From positions 1 through 64,000 of the forward strand of contig CAMCPM010000002.1 in the NCBI GenBank assembly GCA_945876755.1: a DNA stretch of 64,000 nucleotides, in the 5' to 3' direction. Origin of the DNA: an uncultured Clostridia bacterium. GTDB lineage: Bacteria > Bacillota > Clostridia > Oscillospirales > Ruminococcaceae. The position numbers were made by a program, and so were the translations under genes. The notes under the pieces are model-generated. The model ran no database searches. It had not been told where the DNA came from and saw only the letters and a list, made by a program, of their open reading frames with translations. Each line of letters begins with the position of its first letter. The stretch's first letter is position 1. Shown piece by piece: positions 35,564 through 44,074 of this stretch.

Positions 35564-35644
35564 ATGTTAAGAAAAATGAAGAAAAGTGATATTCCGTTTT
35601 TGCTATACTGCTTTTTTGTACAAGTTACTTGTCAGCCCATTTGA
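35564..35644 (+). pseudogene. Possible remnant of a GNAT acetyltransferase start
   Basis: An ATG after GAGGGATATAAA opens a 26-codon frame beginning MLRKMKKSDIPFLL, which looks like the first strand and helix of a GNAT acetyltransferase, then degenerates and stops inside the 3' end of the convergent FtsA-like gene. It may be a truncated gene left by a rearrangement, or a chance frame. Confidence 0.25.
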
Positions 35645-37955
35645 TAACGGCAACGTCGCCGTCATGGATAATATCCATAAAGCTCACGTCCTTGCCGTTA
35701 AGGGTAAGTATCATATCGCCGCTTGGAGGGGGATTGTCCAGGTCAATGTCGGCGATAGCCATAAGCTCGATAAATTCGTGAGGCATATTTTTCGGGCGTG
35801 GTTCAAGGAGCACGCTTTTGCCATTTAAAACAATTCTGCATTCATCGGCAGCAGGCTCGCTTTCTGCGGTTTCTTCCGTAATATTTTCCGCAGGGATTTC
35901 AAGATTTTCTGTCATTACAGGCAGCGGTTCAGGCTCGGGAATGCTGTCTGTAATTGCTTTTGCAAGCTTTCCTGCTTTTACTCCGCCGTCATAATCCTTG
36001 TCTGCAGTGATGATATCGTCGCCGTCCTGAAGGTAATAATCTATTGAAAGCTGCTTGCCTGATTTATAATAGCTCAGTGCAGAAGCGTCAAAGGGAAGAG
36101 TCTGCATAAGGTCGCCGAGAGTTTCTGTTTCGGAAATGGTAACGTTGTCGAAATTTTGTATGCTGTAATCGCCGGTAACGATTTTGTCATTTACCCGTGC
36201 GACTATTCCGAAATTGTACTCCGCTCCGTCGACAAATACGGTATGCACGGAAACGTCTCCTGCTATGTCGGAAATTTTTACTTCGGCATTGCTTCCGCTT
36301 TGTGCCGGCTTGAATTCAAGCTTGTCGCCCTGTTTTACCGTGGCTTCGAGTGCGGCAGGCTCGCCGTTAAGGGTGATTTCCGCAAGTGTTGCAAGCTCGC
36401 CCTTCATGGACTGCTTTTCGCCGTTAAGAGTAAAGTTAAGACCGCGTCCCGAACGCCCGATTATCTGGGTGGACTTATATCCTGCTGTTGTGAGCAGGTC
36501 GAGGATTCTTACCGAACGGGTGTCGAAAATACGTATTTTCTTGCCATTAAGGGTCACAACAGAAAAATCATAGCCCTGATTGTGTGTTGCAGTCACGCCT
36601 ATTCCTATCGGAGTAACATACTCGGGTCCGCTTATCTTTGTTTTGCCGAATGAAACATTTTTCATTGCCTGTCTGCCGCCTACGGCGACTCTGTTTTCGG
36701 GGATATCAAGCTTTTCGGCAACATACTTTGCAAGGTCAGGGATAAGGCTTCCGCCTCCCACGAGAAATACCGCTGCGGGAGCTTGTCCGTTTGCTTTGAT
36801 TATATTTTCCGCAATATTTTCCGCAAGGGAGTCAACGGCAGGGAACAGGCTTGCAAAAAATTCTCCGGTATCGACAGTATGCTCAAAGCCGAGAATATCT
36901 TTATATGTAATGCTTTCAAGGTAGCTGCTGAGCTTCATTTCCTCGGCAGCGGAAAAGTCAACGATGTATTTTTTTATTATTTCCTCGGTAATTTCATCTC
37001 CTGCGACAGTTGACATTGCATATGCGACTATGCTTCCGTTTTGTGAAATGGCAATATCGGAGGTGCCTGCTCCTATATCAACAAGAGCTACATTGATAAG
37101 CCGTATTTCCGGAGGGATAATGACGTTCATTGCTGCGATAGGTTCAAGAGTAAGGCTTGCGACCTCAAGACCGTTCATATCGGTCACTGCGTAAAGGCTT
37201 TCAACAACGGGGCTGGGAAGAAATGCGGCGATAAGCTCAACTGTGACTTTTTTGCCCTTGTGACCTTCCAGAGAGCTGATCTTGTAGTCGTCAAGCAGAT
37301 ACTGGACAACGGTATGACCTACACAGTAGAACGAAGCGTTTGAAGCTGCAAGCTCGCTGTCAAGCTCATCCTGCGCTTTGAGGGCGGTTTCAAGTTCAAA
37401 GGATTTTATGTCGTCCTCTGTAATGGTCTCCTTATCCTTTACGTCAAAGGAAAGCTCGACTCTGCGCGTTTTGAGGGCGCGTCCGGCAGCGGCGATGGCA
37501 ACACGCTCCAGCTTTATGCCCGACTTGGCTTCAAGCTTTTCCTTGACCTGCTTTGCCACGGCGGCAACGGCAGGGATATCCTCTATTTGTCCGTCTATCA
37601 TTGCTCTCTGTTTATGAGGTATGGACAATGCGTGGTCAACGCAGAAAACGCCCTCCGACATATGACCGATCACACCGACAATTGTTCGTGTGCCGATATC
37701 AAGCGAAAAAATGTCACTTTCTGCCTGCGGTCTGAGTGCTTTTGCTTTTGAAGAAGCCTTTCTTTTAGCTCCGGATTTTGAAGCGGTTTTTTTCGTGCTG
37801 CTTTTAGCGGACGAAGCGGCGCTGCTTTTTGCGGAATCGGCGCTTTTTGAAGCGGCTCTTTTTGCAGGCGGCTTCTTGTCGGCAGTCTTTAATGCTTCTG
37901 CGGAAACGGTTTCCGTTTTTTCTTCTGTTTTGTTTTTTCCTGCCGTTCTTGCCAT
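35625..37955 (-). CDS. FtsA-like actin-fold ATPase, extra long
   Basis: 776 residues, nearly twice FtsA. A Lys/Ala/Ser-rich N-terminal arm (about residues 1-75) precedes an actin-type ATPase: phosphate-1 motif SLDIGTRTIVGV, FtsA-specific subdomain 1C (IEDIPAVAAVAKQVKEKLE), phosphate-2 DIGAGTSDIAI and adenosine motif VFLVGGGSLIPDL. The C-terminal 300 residues (from about 470) are beta-rich with repeated LNGK/TLNGE elements and no FtsA amphipathic membrane helix. FtsA links FtsZ to the membrane; this variant probably acts in division or pilus-like assembly (PilM is related). It follows two trkA-like genes. Confidence 0.75.
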   Translation of the reverse strand: MARTAGKNKTEEKTETVSAEALKTADKKPPAKRAASKSADSAKSSAASSAKSSTKKTASKSGAKRKASSKAKALRPQAESDIFSLDIGTRTIVGVIGHMSEGVFCVDHALSIPHKQRAMIDGQIEDIPAVAAVAKQVKEKLEAKSGIKLERVAIAAAGRALKTRRVELSFDVKDKETITEDDIKSFELETALKAQDELDSELAASNASFYCVGHTVVQYLLDDYKISSLEGHKGKKVTVELIAAFLPSPVVESLYAVTDMNGLEVASLTLEPIAAMNVIIPPEIRLINVALVDIGAGTSDIAISQNGSIVAYAMSTVAGDEITEEIIKKYIVDFSAAEEMKLSSYLESITYKDILGFEHTVDTGEFFASLFPAVDSLAENIAENIIKANGQAPAAVFLVGGGSLIPDLAKYVAEKLDIPENRVAVGGRQAMKNVSFGKTKISGPEYVTPIGIGVTATHNQGYDFSVVTLNGKKIRIFDTRSVRILDLLTTAGYKSTQIIGRSGRGLNFTLNGEKQSMKGELATLAEITLNGEPAALEATVKQGDKLEFKPAQSGSNAEVKISDIAGDVSVHTVFVDGAEYNFGIVARVNDKIVTGDYSIQNFDNVTISETETLGDLMQTLPFDASALSYYKSGKQLSIDYYLQDGDDIITADKDYDGGVKAGKLAKAITDSIPEPEPLPVMTENLEIPAENITEETAESEPAADECRIVLNGKSVLLEPRPKNMPHEFIELMAIADIDLDNPPPSGDMILTLNGKDVSFMDIIHDGDVAVIKWADK

Positions 37956-37988
37956 TAAGTATCACCCTTTAATATTTTTTTGACCATA

Positions 37989-38651
37989 TCAGTCCTTGAT
38001 TTTAAGTACGGATTTCAGTTCCTTGACAACGTTTGATTCGGAAATAACAAGCAGCTTATCGCCGCTTTTGAGCATTGACTGACCGCGCGGAATAATGGTA
38101 CAGCCTTTTCTTGTAATAGAAACGATATTGAACAGCACGGGCAGCTTGATATCCATAAGCATTTTGCCGTCGTAAACGTAATTTTCAGGCAGCTGCACCT
38201 CAAAAAGCGTTACCTCGCCGCTGTTCAGCGACAACAGCTGCTTTATCCGTGAGGTATCTACTTCACGTTCTATAAGTGAGGCAATACTGTTTGTACTGTT
38301 GATAACGTTGTCGATGCCGAGCGCTTCCATGACCGCAACATTTTTGGGGTTGTTTGATTTTGCGACGGTTTTTGCTATGCCGAATTTTTTCTTCGCAAGC
38401 TGGCATACGATGAGGTTTGTTTCGTCCGAGCCGGTAACACTGATAAGTGCGCTGGAATTCTGTGCCTCAGCCGCTTCAAGGATCTCGAGTCTTGTGGCGT
38501 CGCCGCAGATAATGGGAATGTCCATTTCGTTTGCCATATGGGTGCATACTTCACGGTTGGACTCGATTACAGTAGGCTCATGTCCGTGTTCGATAAGAGT
38601 GCGCACAAGGTAGTAGCCGACCTTGCCGCCTCCGATAATAGTAACTTTCAC
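37989..38651 (-). CDS. trkA: TrkA/KtrA-type potassium uptake regulator (second)
   Basis: 220 residues from a GTG at 38651 (AGGAG, 9 nt spacer) giving KVTIIGGGKVGYYLVRTL, the NAD-binding GxGxxG Rossmann motif of RCK domains. An RCK C-terminal (TrkA-C) domain follows (ITRKGCTIIPRGQSMLKSGDKLLVI). Such subunits form rings that gate Trk/Ktr K+ channels on binding NADH/ATP or cyclic di-AMP. It lies 19 bp after the related gene at 38671-39288. No Trk/Ktr membrane subunit is in the window. Confidence 0.88.
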   Translation of the reverse strand: MKVTIIGGGKVGYYLVRTLIEHGHEPTVIESNREVCTHMANEMDIPIICGDATRLEILEAAEAQNSSALISVTGSDETNLIVCQLAKKKFGIAKTVAKSNNPKNVAVMEALGIDNVINSTNSIASLIEREVDTSRIKQLLSLNSGEVTLFEVQLPENYVYDGKMLMDIKLPVLFNIVSITRKGCTIIPRGQSMLKSGDKLLVISESNVVKELKSVLKIKD

Positions 38652-38670
38652 TTGATTTCGCTCCTGTTGT

Positions 38671-39288
38671 TTAATCTGCAAATTTTGCGATAATAAGCTT
38701 ATCGCCCTTTAACAGCTCATAATTAGTAAGAAACATTTTGCTGAGGGTCTTGTCGCTGTGTTCTATTGCTACAAGCACCTCGCTTTCTTCAAATTCTATC
38801 TCGCTTATGCGCTTTCCGACAAATTCTTTCGGTATTTCGGTTTCGGACATAATAATGGAGTGTCCGCCAAGGGTGACTCCTGCAACGCTGCTGCTGTGAA
38901 GTGCCGAGCAGAGTGTGGCAACGGTAAGATTTGTCGGGCATATGGTTTCAAGACCGAACTCGGTAAAAACGTCGTTCTTTTTAGGGTCGTTCACTCTTGC
39001 AAACACGCGTGGAACATGGAAAAATTCCTTTGCAAGCTGGATCACCATTAGGTTTGTATTATCATCCGAGGTAACGGCGGCAAGTGCATCGCAGTTTTCA
39101 ATGCCGGCTCTTTTCAGCACGTCCTGGTCTATTACTACGCCGAGGGTGGTATATCCGTTAAAATCGGGGGAGAGGTTTGTGAACTGTCCGCTGTTGTCGC
39201 TTATTACCGAAACGTCGTGTCCCTGTGCGGACAAGCTGTTGCAAAGTGCAGCTCCTACTTTGCCGCAGCCGATTACAAGTATATTCAT
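38671..39288 (-). CDS. trkA: TrkA/KtrA-type potassium uptake regulator (first)
   Basis: 205 residues from the ATG at 39288. NILVIGCGKVGAALCNSL is the RCK-N nucleotide-binding motif, and the TrkA-C domain ends the protein. The pair of single-unit proteins could form a hetero-ring, equivalent to the duplicated E. coli TrkA (two RCK units in one chain). Translation starts after an SD-hairpin element (see 39286-39329); a TTG at 39300 is in frame and is the alternative start. Confidence 0.87.
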   Translation of the reverse strand: MNILVIGCGKVGAALCNSLSAQGHDVSVISDNSGQFTNLSPDFNGYTTLGVVIDQDVLKRAGIENCDALAAVTSDDNTNLMVIQLAKEFFHVPRVFARVNDPKKNDVFTEFGLETICPTNLTVATLCSALHSSSVAGVTLGGHSIIMSETEIPKEFVGKRISEIEFEESEVLVAIEHSDKTLSKMFLTNYELLKGDKLIIAKFAD

Positions 39289-39329
39289 TTTAAGAAACAA
39301 TGTTCCGCAGGTACGGAACTTCTCCTTTC
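39286..39329 (-). promoter_or_regulatory. SD-hairpin-start element of the trkA-like gene
   Basis: On the minus strand GAAAGGAG (39329-39322) is followed by GTTCCG (39319-39314) pairing with CGGAAC (39307-39302) around a 6-nt loop, then 13 nt and ATG. If the hairpin forms, the ribosome site moves next to the TTG at 39300 or the ATG at 39288. It is the third example of this layout in the window. Confidence 0.5.
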
Positions 39330-39457
39330 ACACAATAATATACACAATTATTATATTACAAACCGCATAAAATTACAAGAGTTTTTTCAAGTTTATTTTA
39401 TCTTCCCGTCGGCACGGTCGGGGGTTATGTGAAAGTTATGTGAAATTGTATTTTTAC

Positions 39458-39486
39458 TTGCTTTTTTGTGAATTTTGTGATATAAT
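39458..39486 (+). promoter_or_regulatory. Sigma-A-type promoter of citrate synthase
   Basis: TTGCTT (39458-39463), 17-bp spacer, TATAAT (39481-39486). The leader to the ATG at 39576 is about 83 nt. Confidence 0.65.
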
Positions 39487-39575
39487 TAACAACATACCAT
39501 TTTTTCAGAGTATTGTTGTCTGCACTCTGAAAAAGTCTTTTAAACAGAGCTATTATTCAAGAAAGGACGGATCGA

Positions 39576-40943
39576 ATGAGTTCAAACTACAATTTTTCAA
39601 AGGTCACTCAGGATATCGTTGATTTTGCTTCGCTTTGCGGCAAAAACGACCGTATAGACCCGGAACTTTACACCAAATACGACGTTAAGCGCGGCCTTAG
39701 AGATATTAACGGCAAGGGCGTTCTTGCCGGACTTACCGAAATTTCGGAAATTATCTCTTCTAAAACCGTTGACGGGAAATCCGTTCCGTGCGAGGGCGAG
39801 CTTTATTACCGCGGCTATAACATAAACGACCTTGTGACCGGCTTTACTCAGGATAAGCGCTTCGGCTTTGAGGAGATAACATATCTGCTTCTCTTCGGCG
39901 AGCTGCCCGATAAAAATCAGCTTGAAAAATTCAAAAGGCTTCTTGCCGATTACAGACGTCTGCCTACCACGTTTGTACGTGATATTATCATGAAATCACC
40001 CAGCGATGACATTATGAACGGTCTTGCAAGAGGTGTGCTTACGCTGTATTCCTACGATGATATGCCTAATGATACTTCCATTCCCAATGTGCTCAGACAG
40101 TCGCTTGAGCTTATTGCGCTGTTTCCGCTTATTGCAGTTTACAGCTATCAGGCAAAGGCATATTACCACGACGGCGACAGCTTTTTTATTCATCAGCCTG
40201 TGCCCGAATACTCCACTGCTGAAAATATCCTGCATATGCTTCGTCCCGACAGTTCGTTTACTCCGCTTGAGGCTCACATTCTCGACCTTGCCCTTGTTCT
40301 TCACGCTGAACACGGCGGCGGAAACAACTCAACCTTTACGACTCATGTTGTTACTTCCTCGGGAACGGACACCTACTCAGCAATAGCTGCGGCTCTTGCT
40401 TCGCTTAAAGGTCCTAAGCACGGCGGTGCGAACATTAAGGTAACGATGATGTTTGAGGATATGAAAAACAAGCTTTCCGATTGGAACGATGAGGACGCTA
40501 TCCGTGATTATCTTGCAAAGCTTCTTCACAAGGAGGCTTTTGACAAGTCCGGACTTATTTACGGTATGGGACACGCTGTTTACTCGGTTTCAGACCCGAG
40601 AGCTGCTATTCTCCGCAAGGCGGTGAAGAGCCTTTCCGAAGAAAAGCATATGGAGAAAGAGTATGCGCTGTACAACAAAATAGAGCGTCTTGCTCCCGAG
40701 GTTATTGCCAAGGAAAGAAAAATTTACAAGGGAGTTTCTGCAAATATTGACTTTTACAGCGGTTTTGCTTACAGTATGCTTAGACTTCCGCCTGAATTAT
40801 ATACGCCGATTTTCGCCATTGCGAGAATCGCAGGCTGGTCTGCTCACAGAATTGAGGAGCTTATCAGTGCAGGCAAAATTATTCGTCCTGCTTACAAAAG
40901 CGTTCAGGAACACAGAGATTATACCAATCTTTCTGAAAGATAA
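39576..40943 (+). CDS. gltA: Citrate synthase
   Basis: 455 residues, the longer clostridial type. Active-site residues are visible: the His in GPKHGGANIK, the second His in YGMGHAVYSVSDPR, and the Asp in ANIDFYSGFAY. EHGGGNNSTFTTHVVTSSGTD is the conserved helix before them. It condenses acetyl-CoA with oxaloacetate, here most likely to supply the oxidative branch towards 2-oxoglutarate and glutamate, since the organism appears anaerobic. No aconitase or isocitrate dehydrogenase is adjacent; it is a single transcript. Confidence 0.95.
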   Translation: MSSNYNFSKVTQDIVDFASLCGKNDRIDPELYTKYDVKRGLRDINGKGVLAGLTEISEIISSKTVDGKSVPCEGELYYRGYNINDLVTGFTQDKRFGFEEITYLLLFGELPDKNQLEKFKRLLADYRRLPTTFVRDIIMKSPSDDIMNGLARGVLTLYSYDDMPNDTSIPNVLRQSLELIALFPLIAVYSYQAKAYYHDGDSFFIHQPVPEYSTAENILHMLRPDSSFTPLEAHILDLALVLHAEHGGGNNSTFTTHVVTSSGTDTYSAIAAALASLKGPKHGGANIKVTMMFEDMKNKLSDWNDEDAIRDYLAKLLHKEAFDKSGLIYGMGHAVYSVSDPRAAILRKAVKSLSEEKHMEKEYALYNKIERLAPEVIAKERKIYKGVSANIDFYSGFAYSMLRLPPELYTPIFAIARIAGWSAHRIEELISAGKIIRPAYKSVQEHRDYTNLSER

Positions 40944-40964
40944 AACAAGACCCCAAAAAATAAA

Positions 40965-41004
40965 AATCCCGAGAGGCTGTCTGATGCAGCTTTTCGGGAT
41001 TTTT
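40965..41004. terminator. Bidirectional intrinsic terminator
   Basis: A 15-bp stem, 40965-40979 with 40987-41001, contains CCCGAG and a 7-nt loop. TTTT follows on the plus strand and TTTTTATTTTTT on the minus strand, so it ends both gltA and the convergent peptidoglycan-binding operon. Confidence 0.9.
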
Positions 41005-41020
41005 CAATAGTACAAATTTT

Positions 41021-41536
41021 TCAGCGGTTAACTGTATTATAGAACTTTGCAAGATTGTTCCATGTTTTATAGTCTACCGTTCCCGTGCCTGTCATACCCA
41101 TTATATTCTGAAGGCGTCTGACGGCGTCGGCTGTTTCTTTGCCGTATACGCCGCTTACGGCGATAGGCACCATGTTTGTGTAAAAAGAAAAAATCGTATT
41201 CAGCATAGCCTGAAGAATATACACGTCAAAGCCTGACGAACCCTCGCTAAGTGAATGCTCAGAATTGGGAAACGGTAGTATTGAGGCAAGCTCGGCGTAA
41301 TATTCCTCTGTAACAAGATATATCTCCAGAAGCTTATCCCATGTTGCACGGTCGACTTTTCCTGTTACGGGAAGTCCGTAATATTTCTGAAAGCTTGTGA
41401 CCGCTTCTTCGGTTCTGTTATCATAGACTCCGCTGGGAATGACCGACGGTATGCTGCTGTTTGTTCTGGAAATATTTCTGAGGAACTGCTGTACCTCGGC
41501 TATATGATTTTTTCTGTCCTCCTCGGTATAAGCCAT
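41021..41536 (-). CDS. Protein with two peptidoglycan-binding (PGB-1) domains
   Basis: 171 residues from the ATG at 41536; the ribosome site is weak (AAAGTAAGTG). Two repeats with the PGB-1 pattern are seen, GVYDNRTEEAVTSFQKYYGL (with TGKVDRATWDKL) and GVYGKETADAVRRLQ (with GTVDYKTWNNL). There is no signal peptide, which is odd for a wall-binding domain and suggests action inside the mother cell, on spores, or export by another route. It is the last gene of a three-gene cassette. Confidence 0.8.
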   Translation of the reverse strand: MAYTEEDRKNHIAEVQQFLRNISRTNSSIPSVIPSGVYDNRTEEAVTSFQKYYGLPVTGKVDRATWDKLLEIYLVTEEYYAELASILPFPNSEHSLSEGSSGFDVYILQAMLNTIFSFYTNMVPIAVSGVYGKETADAVRRLQNIMGMTGTGTVDYKTWNNLAKFYNTVNR

Positions 41537-41555
41537 AATTAAGATCACTTACTTT

Positions 41556-42956
41556 CTATTCGATAATATATCCGGGGTACTGTCCCGGCTGCTTGATATA
41601 ACCGAAACGCAGGTCGGAGTAAACATCGGAGATCGAACTCCATGTATCGGGTCCCACGGAGCCTGTTACGGGAAGTCCGAAATGCCGTTGAAATGCGATA
41701 ACGGCATTTCTGGTGATGGGTCCGAAATATCCTGTTGCGCTTACATCGGGAATGTCCGGATAGGTCTGATGAATGTAGGAAAGATATTCCTGAAGCACCC
41801 TTACATAGCTGCTGGTCATTCCTTCGGTGAGAACTGTTCCGGGGAAAAGGACTGCATTCGGCCCTTCAAGGCTTATCGGTACGTTTTCAACGATCCCTGC
41901 ATATGCACGGTAAAGATCGTCCCATGTGCGTTCATCGACCTCTCCCGTGAGCGGAAGTCCGAAAACCTGCTGGAACGAACGGACGGATTCAGCTGTCTGT
42001 TCGTCGTATGTACCCGTCATTTCAACGGGAAGAACATCCTTGTAGTAAGCGCCGATAACGGCAAGATAATACTGGATATACCTTGTGGGCAGACCTGTTG
42101 TACCGATACCGACAGGCAGAGGGAACTGTTCGGGCAGCTCTTCAAGGGAAAGACCCTCCGAGTTAAGCTGCGAAAGCCTTTTCACGCTGTTGTAGATATA
42201 ATTTATCTTGTACCATGTTGCTTTGTCAACAACGCCTGTCTGAGGAAGATTGAATATCCTCTGGAACTCTCGTACTGCGTCGGCGGTCTTGTCGTCGAAG
42301 GTAACGTCTACGGGAGAAATTTTCGGTATAGCGGGGTAGTTTGAGGCAATACGGTTAAGCTGTATCTCAATGCGGTTTACGTCTGTTCCGCCCGAACCGA
42401 TGGTAAGCGGTTCGCCGGGGTAGGTGGGTATATTCGGTCTGATGGGTGCGTTGTCCACAATATTGATATCATCTCCGTAATAATAAGTAAGTATATCGTA
42501 TGGAGTCATACCCTGTTCGGCAAGGTCTACGCTGCCCCATTGGTAAAGTCCGTTGCAGGTAACTTCTATTCCGTCGCAGTATGCTGCAAAAAGCGGCTCA
42601 ACGTTTCCCTGACGTACAATGTAGTTGTTGAATATCTCATCTACGATACGGCTTATCGGTTCAAAAATATCGCGGTTTTCAACGAATGACTGGTCGAACT
42701 GGGTGGAATTCGTAATGTCAAAATCATATCTCTGTGAACGGTACCACTCGGTATAAATACGGTTCAGGGTAAAAGAGATTATTGCGTAAATATTTGCCCG
42801 CAGCGCATTTTCAGGCCAAGTAGGATAAAGCTCGCTGGAGGCGACATTTTTGATATAGCTCGGAAAATCGACCGTAACGTTTTTTGCGCTTGCATCGTCG
42901 GGACGTCCAAGATGTACGGTGACGGTGTCCGGTATATACGGGGTAACTTCAGCCAT
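41556..42956 (-). CDS. Protein with a SpoIID-like N-terminus and three PGB-1 domains
   Basis: 466 residues, no signal peptide. The N-terminal region (about residues 30-160) contains LYPTWPENALRANIYAIISF and an RYDFDITNST element recalling the SpoIID/LytB fold (EALKAQAVAARTY in true members), though catalytic Glu assignment is uncertain. Three PGB-1 units follow (about 200-260, 290-350 and 385-440), each ending in TG(V/E/S)VxxxTW. It likely binds spore cortex or cell-wall glycan. Its gene lies 15 bp after the Cna-B-like gene and 19 bp before the two-PGB gene. Confidence 0.75.
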   Translation of the reverse strand: MAEVTPYIPDTVTVHLGRPDDASAKNVTVDFPSYIKNVASSELYPTWPENALRANIYAIISFTLNRIYTEWYRSQRYDFDITNSTQFDQSFVENRDIFEPISRIVDEIFNNYIVRQGNVEPLFAAYCDGIEVTCNGLYQWGSVDLAEQGMTPYDILTYYYGDDINIVDNAPIRPNIPTYPGEPLTIGSGGTDVNRIEIQLNRIASNYPAIPKISPVDVTFDDKTADAVREFQRIFNLPQTGVVDKATWYKINYIYNSVKRLSQLNSEGLSLEELPEQFPLPVGIGTTGLPTRYIQYYLAVIGAYYKDVLPVEMTGTYDEQTAESVRSFQQVFGLPLTGEVDERTWDDLYRAYAGIVENVPISLEGPNAVLFPGTVLTEGMTSSYVRVLQEYLSYIHQTYPDIPDVSATGYFGPITRNAVIAFQRHFGLPVTGSVGPDTWSSISDVYSDLRFGYIKQPGQYPGYIIE

Positions 42957-42971
42957 GTGCTTCTGCTCCTT

Positions 42972-43922
42972 TCATCGGCGTTTGCTTGTGGGAGTTTCAG
43001 TGCCGCTCAATTCAAATTCCGCAAGCGGTATAAGTGAAACGGGCTGAATGGATTTGATCGTGTCGAATATGGGAACAGTAAGCTGAGGTACTGAATAAAA
43101 GCCTTTTTTGTATACGCTTATGTTATACTCGCTGAACGGTCTTTCGGTCGGCTCGGGAGCGCCTGAAAGCGACCTCGGAGGCGCAGCAAGGGGAATAACC
43201 GGCGTTGCGCCGTCGGCGTTGGTCACAGCCATTCCTATGAGCGAATCCATTCCGTTGATGCGTTCCGTTACTATGACCGCAGCATCATTTACGGGGACTG
43301 CTCCGTTTGCTGTTGTGACCTCGATCTGCAAATATCCCTGACCGCTCATTTCGGACGGATTTTCCGTCGGGAAGTTTTCGGTGGGGTCAACGCTTTCAAA
43401 ATCGGTGCTTTCGGTCGGATACTGCTCATTTGGAGTTATCTCCGATATGCCGTTTTCGGTCTCCATATCGGGAACGGCAGGAAAATCATAGTTGCCCTGA
43501 TTATGTTCGCTTATTTCTGGCGGCATGGGCGTCATTCTTGCCATTGCGGGAACAGAACTGTTTTCAGCTCTCATTATCTCCTCAGCAGAGGGGAATTTTG
43601 AAGCGGTGTTCATCTTTGAAGCCGGGGTCATCGTCTGCGAAGTTTCGGGTACAGGGTTTGCTCCAGCTCCGCTGCCGTAATCCCTTGGTATTTTCGGCAT
43701 GGGCGGATTTGAAAAATCTCTTGCAGACTTTGCTTCTGAAACGGTTTTTTGTTCGGTCTGCGGCATAGCGGCAGGCTGCGTTTTCGGTATGCGAACGGCT
43801 TCTGCGGCGGTTTCCTGCGGCGGAGCCGTTTTGTTTGCTGCTGTGCGGTTTCTGCTGTAAAGCCGCATCATTTCGTTTTTGTATTTTTCAGCCATATCGT
43901 CAAGCTTGTTTTTGTCCTGCAT
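42972..43922 (-). CDS. Protein with disordered Pro-rich region and carboxypeptidase-regulatory-like domain
   Basis: 316 residues. About residues 25-195 are low-complexity, rich in Pro, Thr, Met and Glu. Residues from about 198 (GYLQIEVTTANGAVPVNDAAV) form a beta-sandwich like the carboxypeptidase regulatory or Cna-B domain, including YNISVYKKGFYSVPQLTVPIF. No signal peptide is present. As first gene of the peptidoglycan-binding cassette it may be a scaffold for the two proteins that follow. A GGAGGG site precedes the ATG. Confidence 0.65.
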   Translation of the reverse strand: MQDKNKLDDMAEKYKNEMMRLYSRNRTAANKTAPPQETAAEAVRIPKTQPAAMPQTEQKTVSEAKSARDFSNPPMPKIPRDYGSGAGANPVPETSQTMTPASKMNTASKFPSAEEIMRAENSSVPAMARMTPMPPEISEHNQGNYDFPAVPDMETENGISEITPNEQYPTESTDFESVDPTENFPTENPSEMSGQGYLQIEVTTANGAVPVNDAAVIVTERINGMDSLIGMAVTNADGATPVIPLAAPPRSLSGAPEPTERPFSEYNISVYKKGFYSVPQLTVPIFDTIKSIQPVSLIPLAEFELSGTETPTSKRR

Positions 43923-44004
43923 AATATCCCTCCAAAACAGGTTTTATACATAGATATTCCGCAGAAATAAAAATATGACATACTTTTTTTTATTAAAATA
44001 TCTA

Positions 44005-44033
44005 TTGATTTTATCGGTTTTTTGCGGTAAAAT
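44005..44033 (+). promoter_or_regulatory. Sigma-A-type promoter of the esterase-metF-metH run
   Basis: TTGATT (44005-44010), 17-bp spacer, TAAAAT (44028-44033), 42 bp before the start codon at 44075. No S-box or T-box leader is visible ahead of the methionine genes. Confidence 0.65.
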
Positions 44034-44074
44034 GTTATTTGTAATATTATGCAGTATTATCGGGAGGTCATTTT

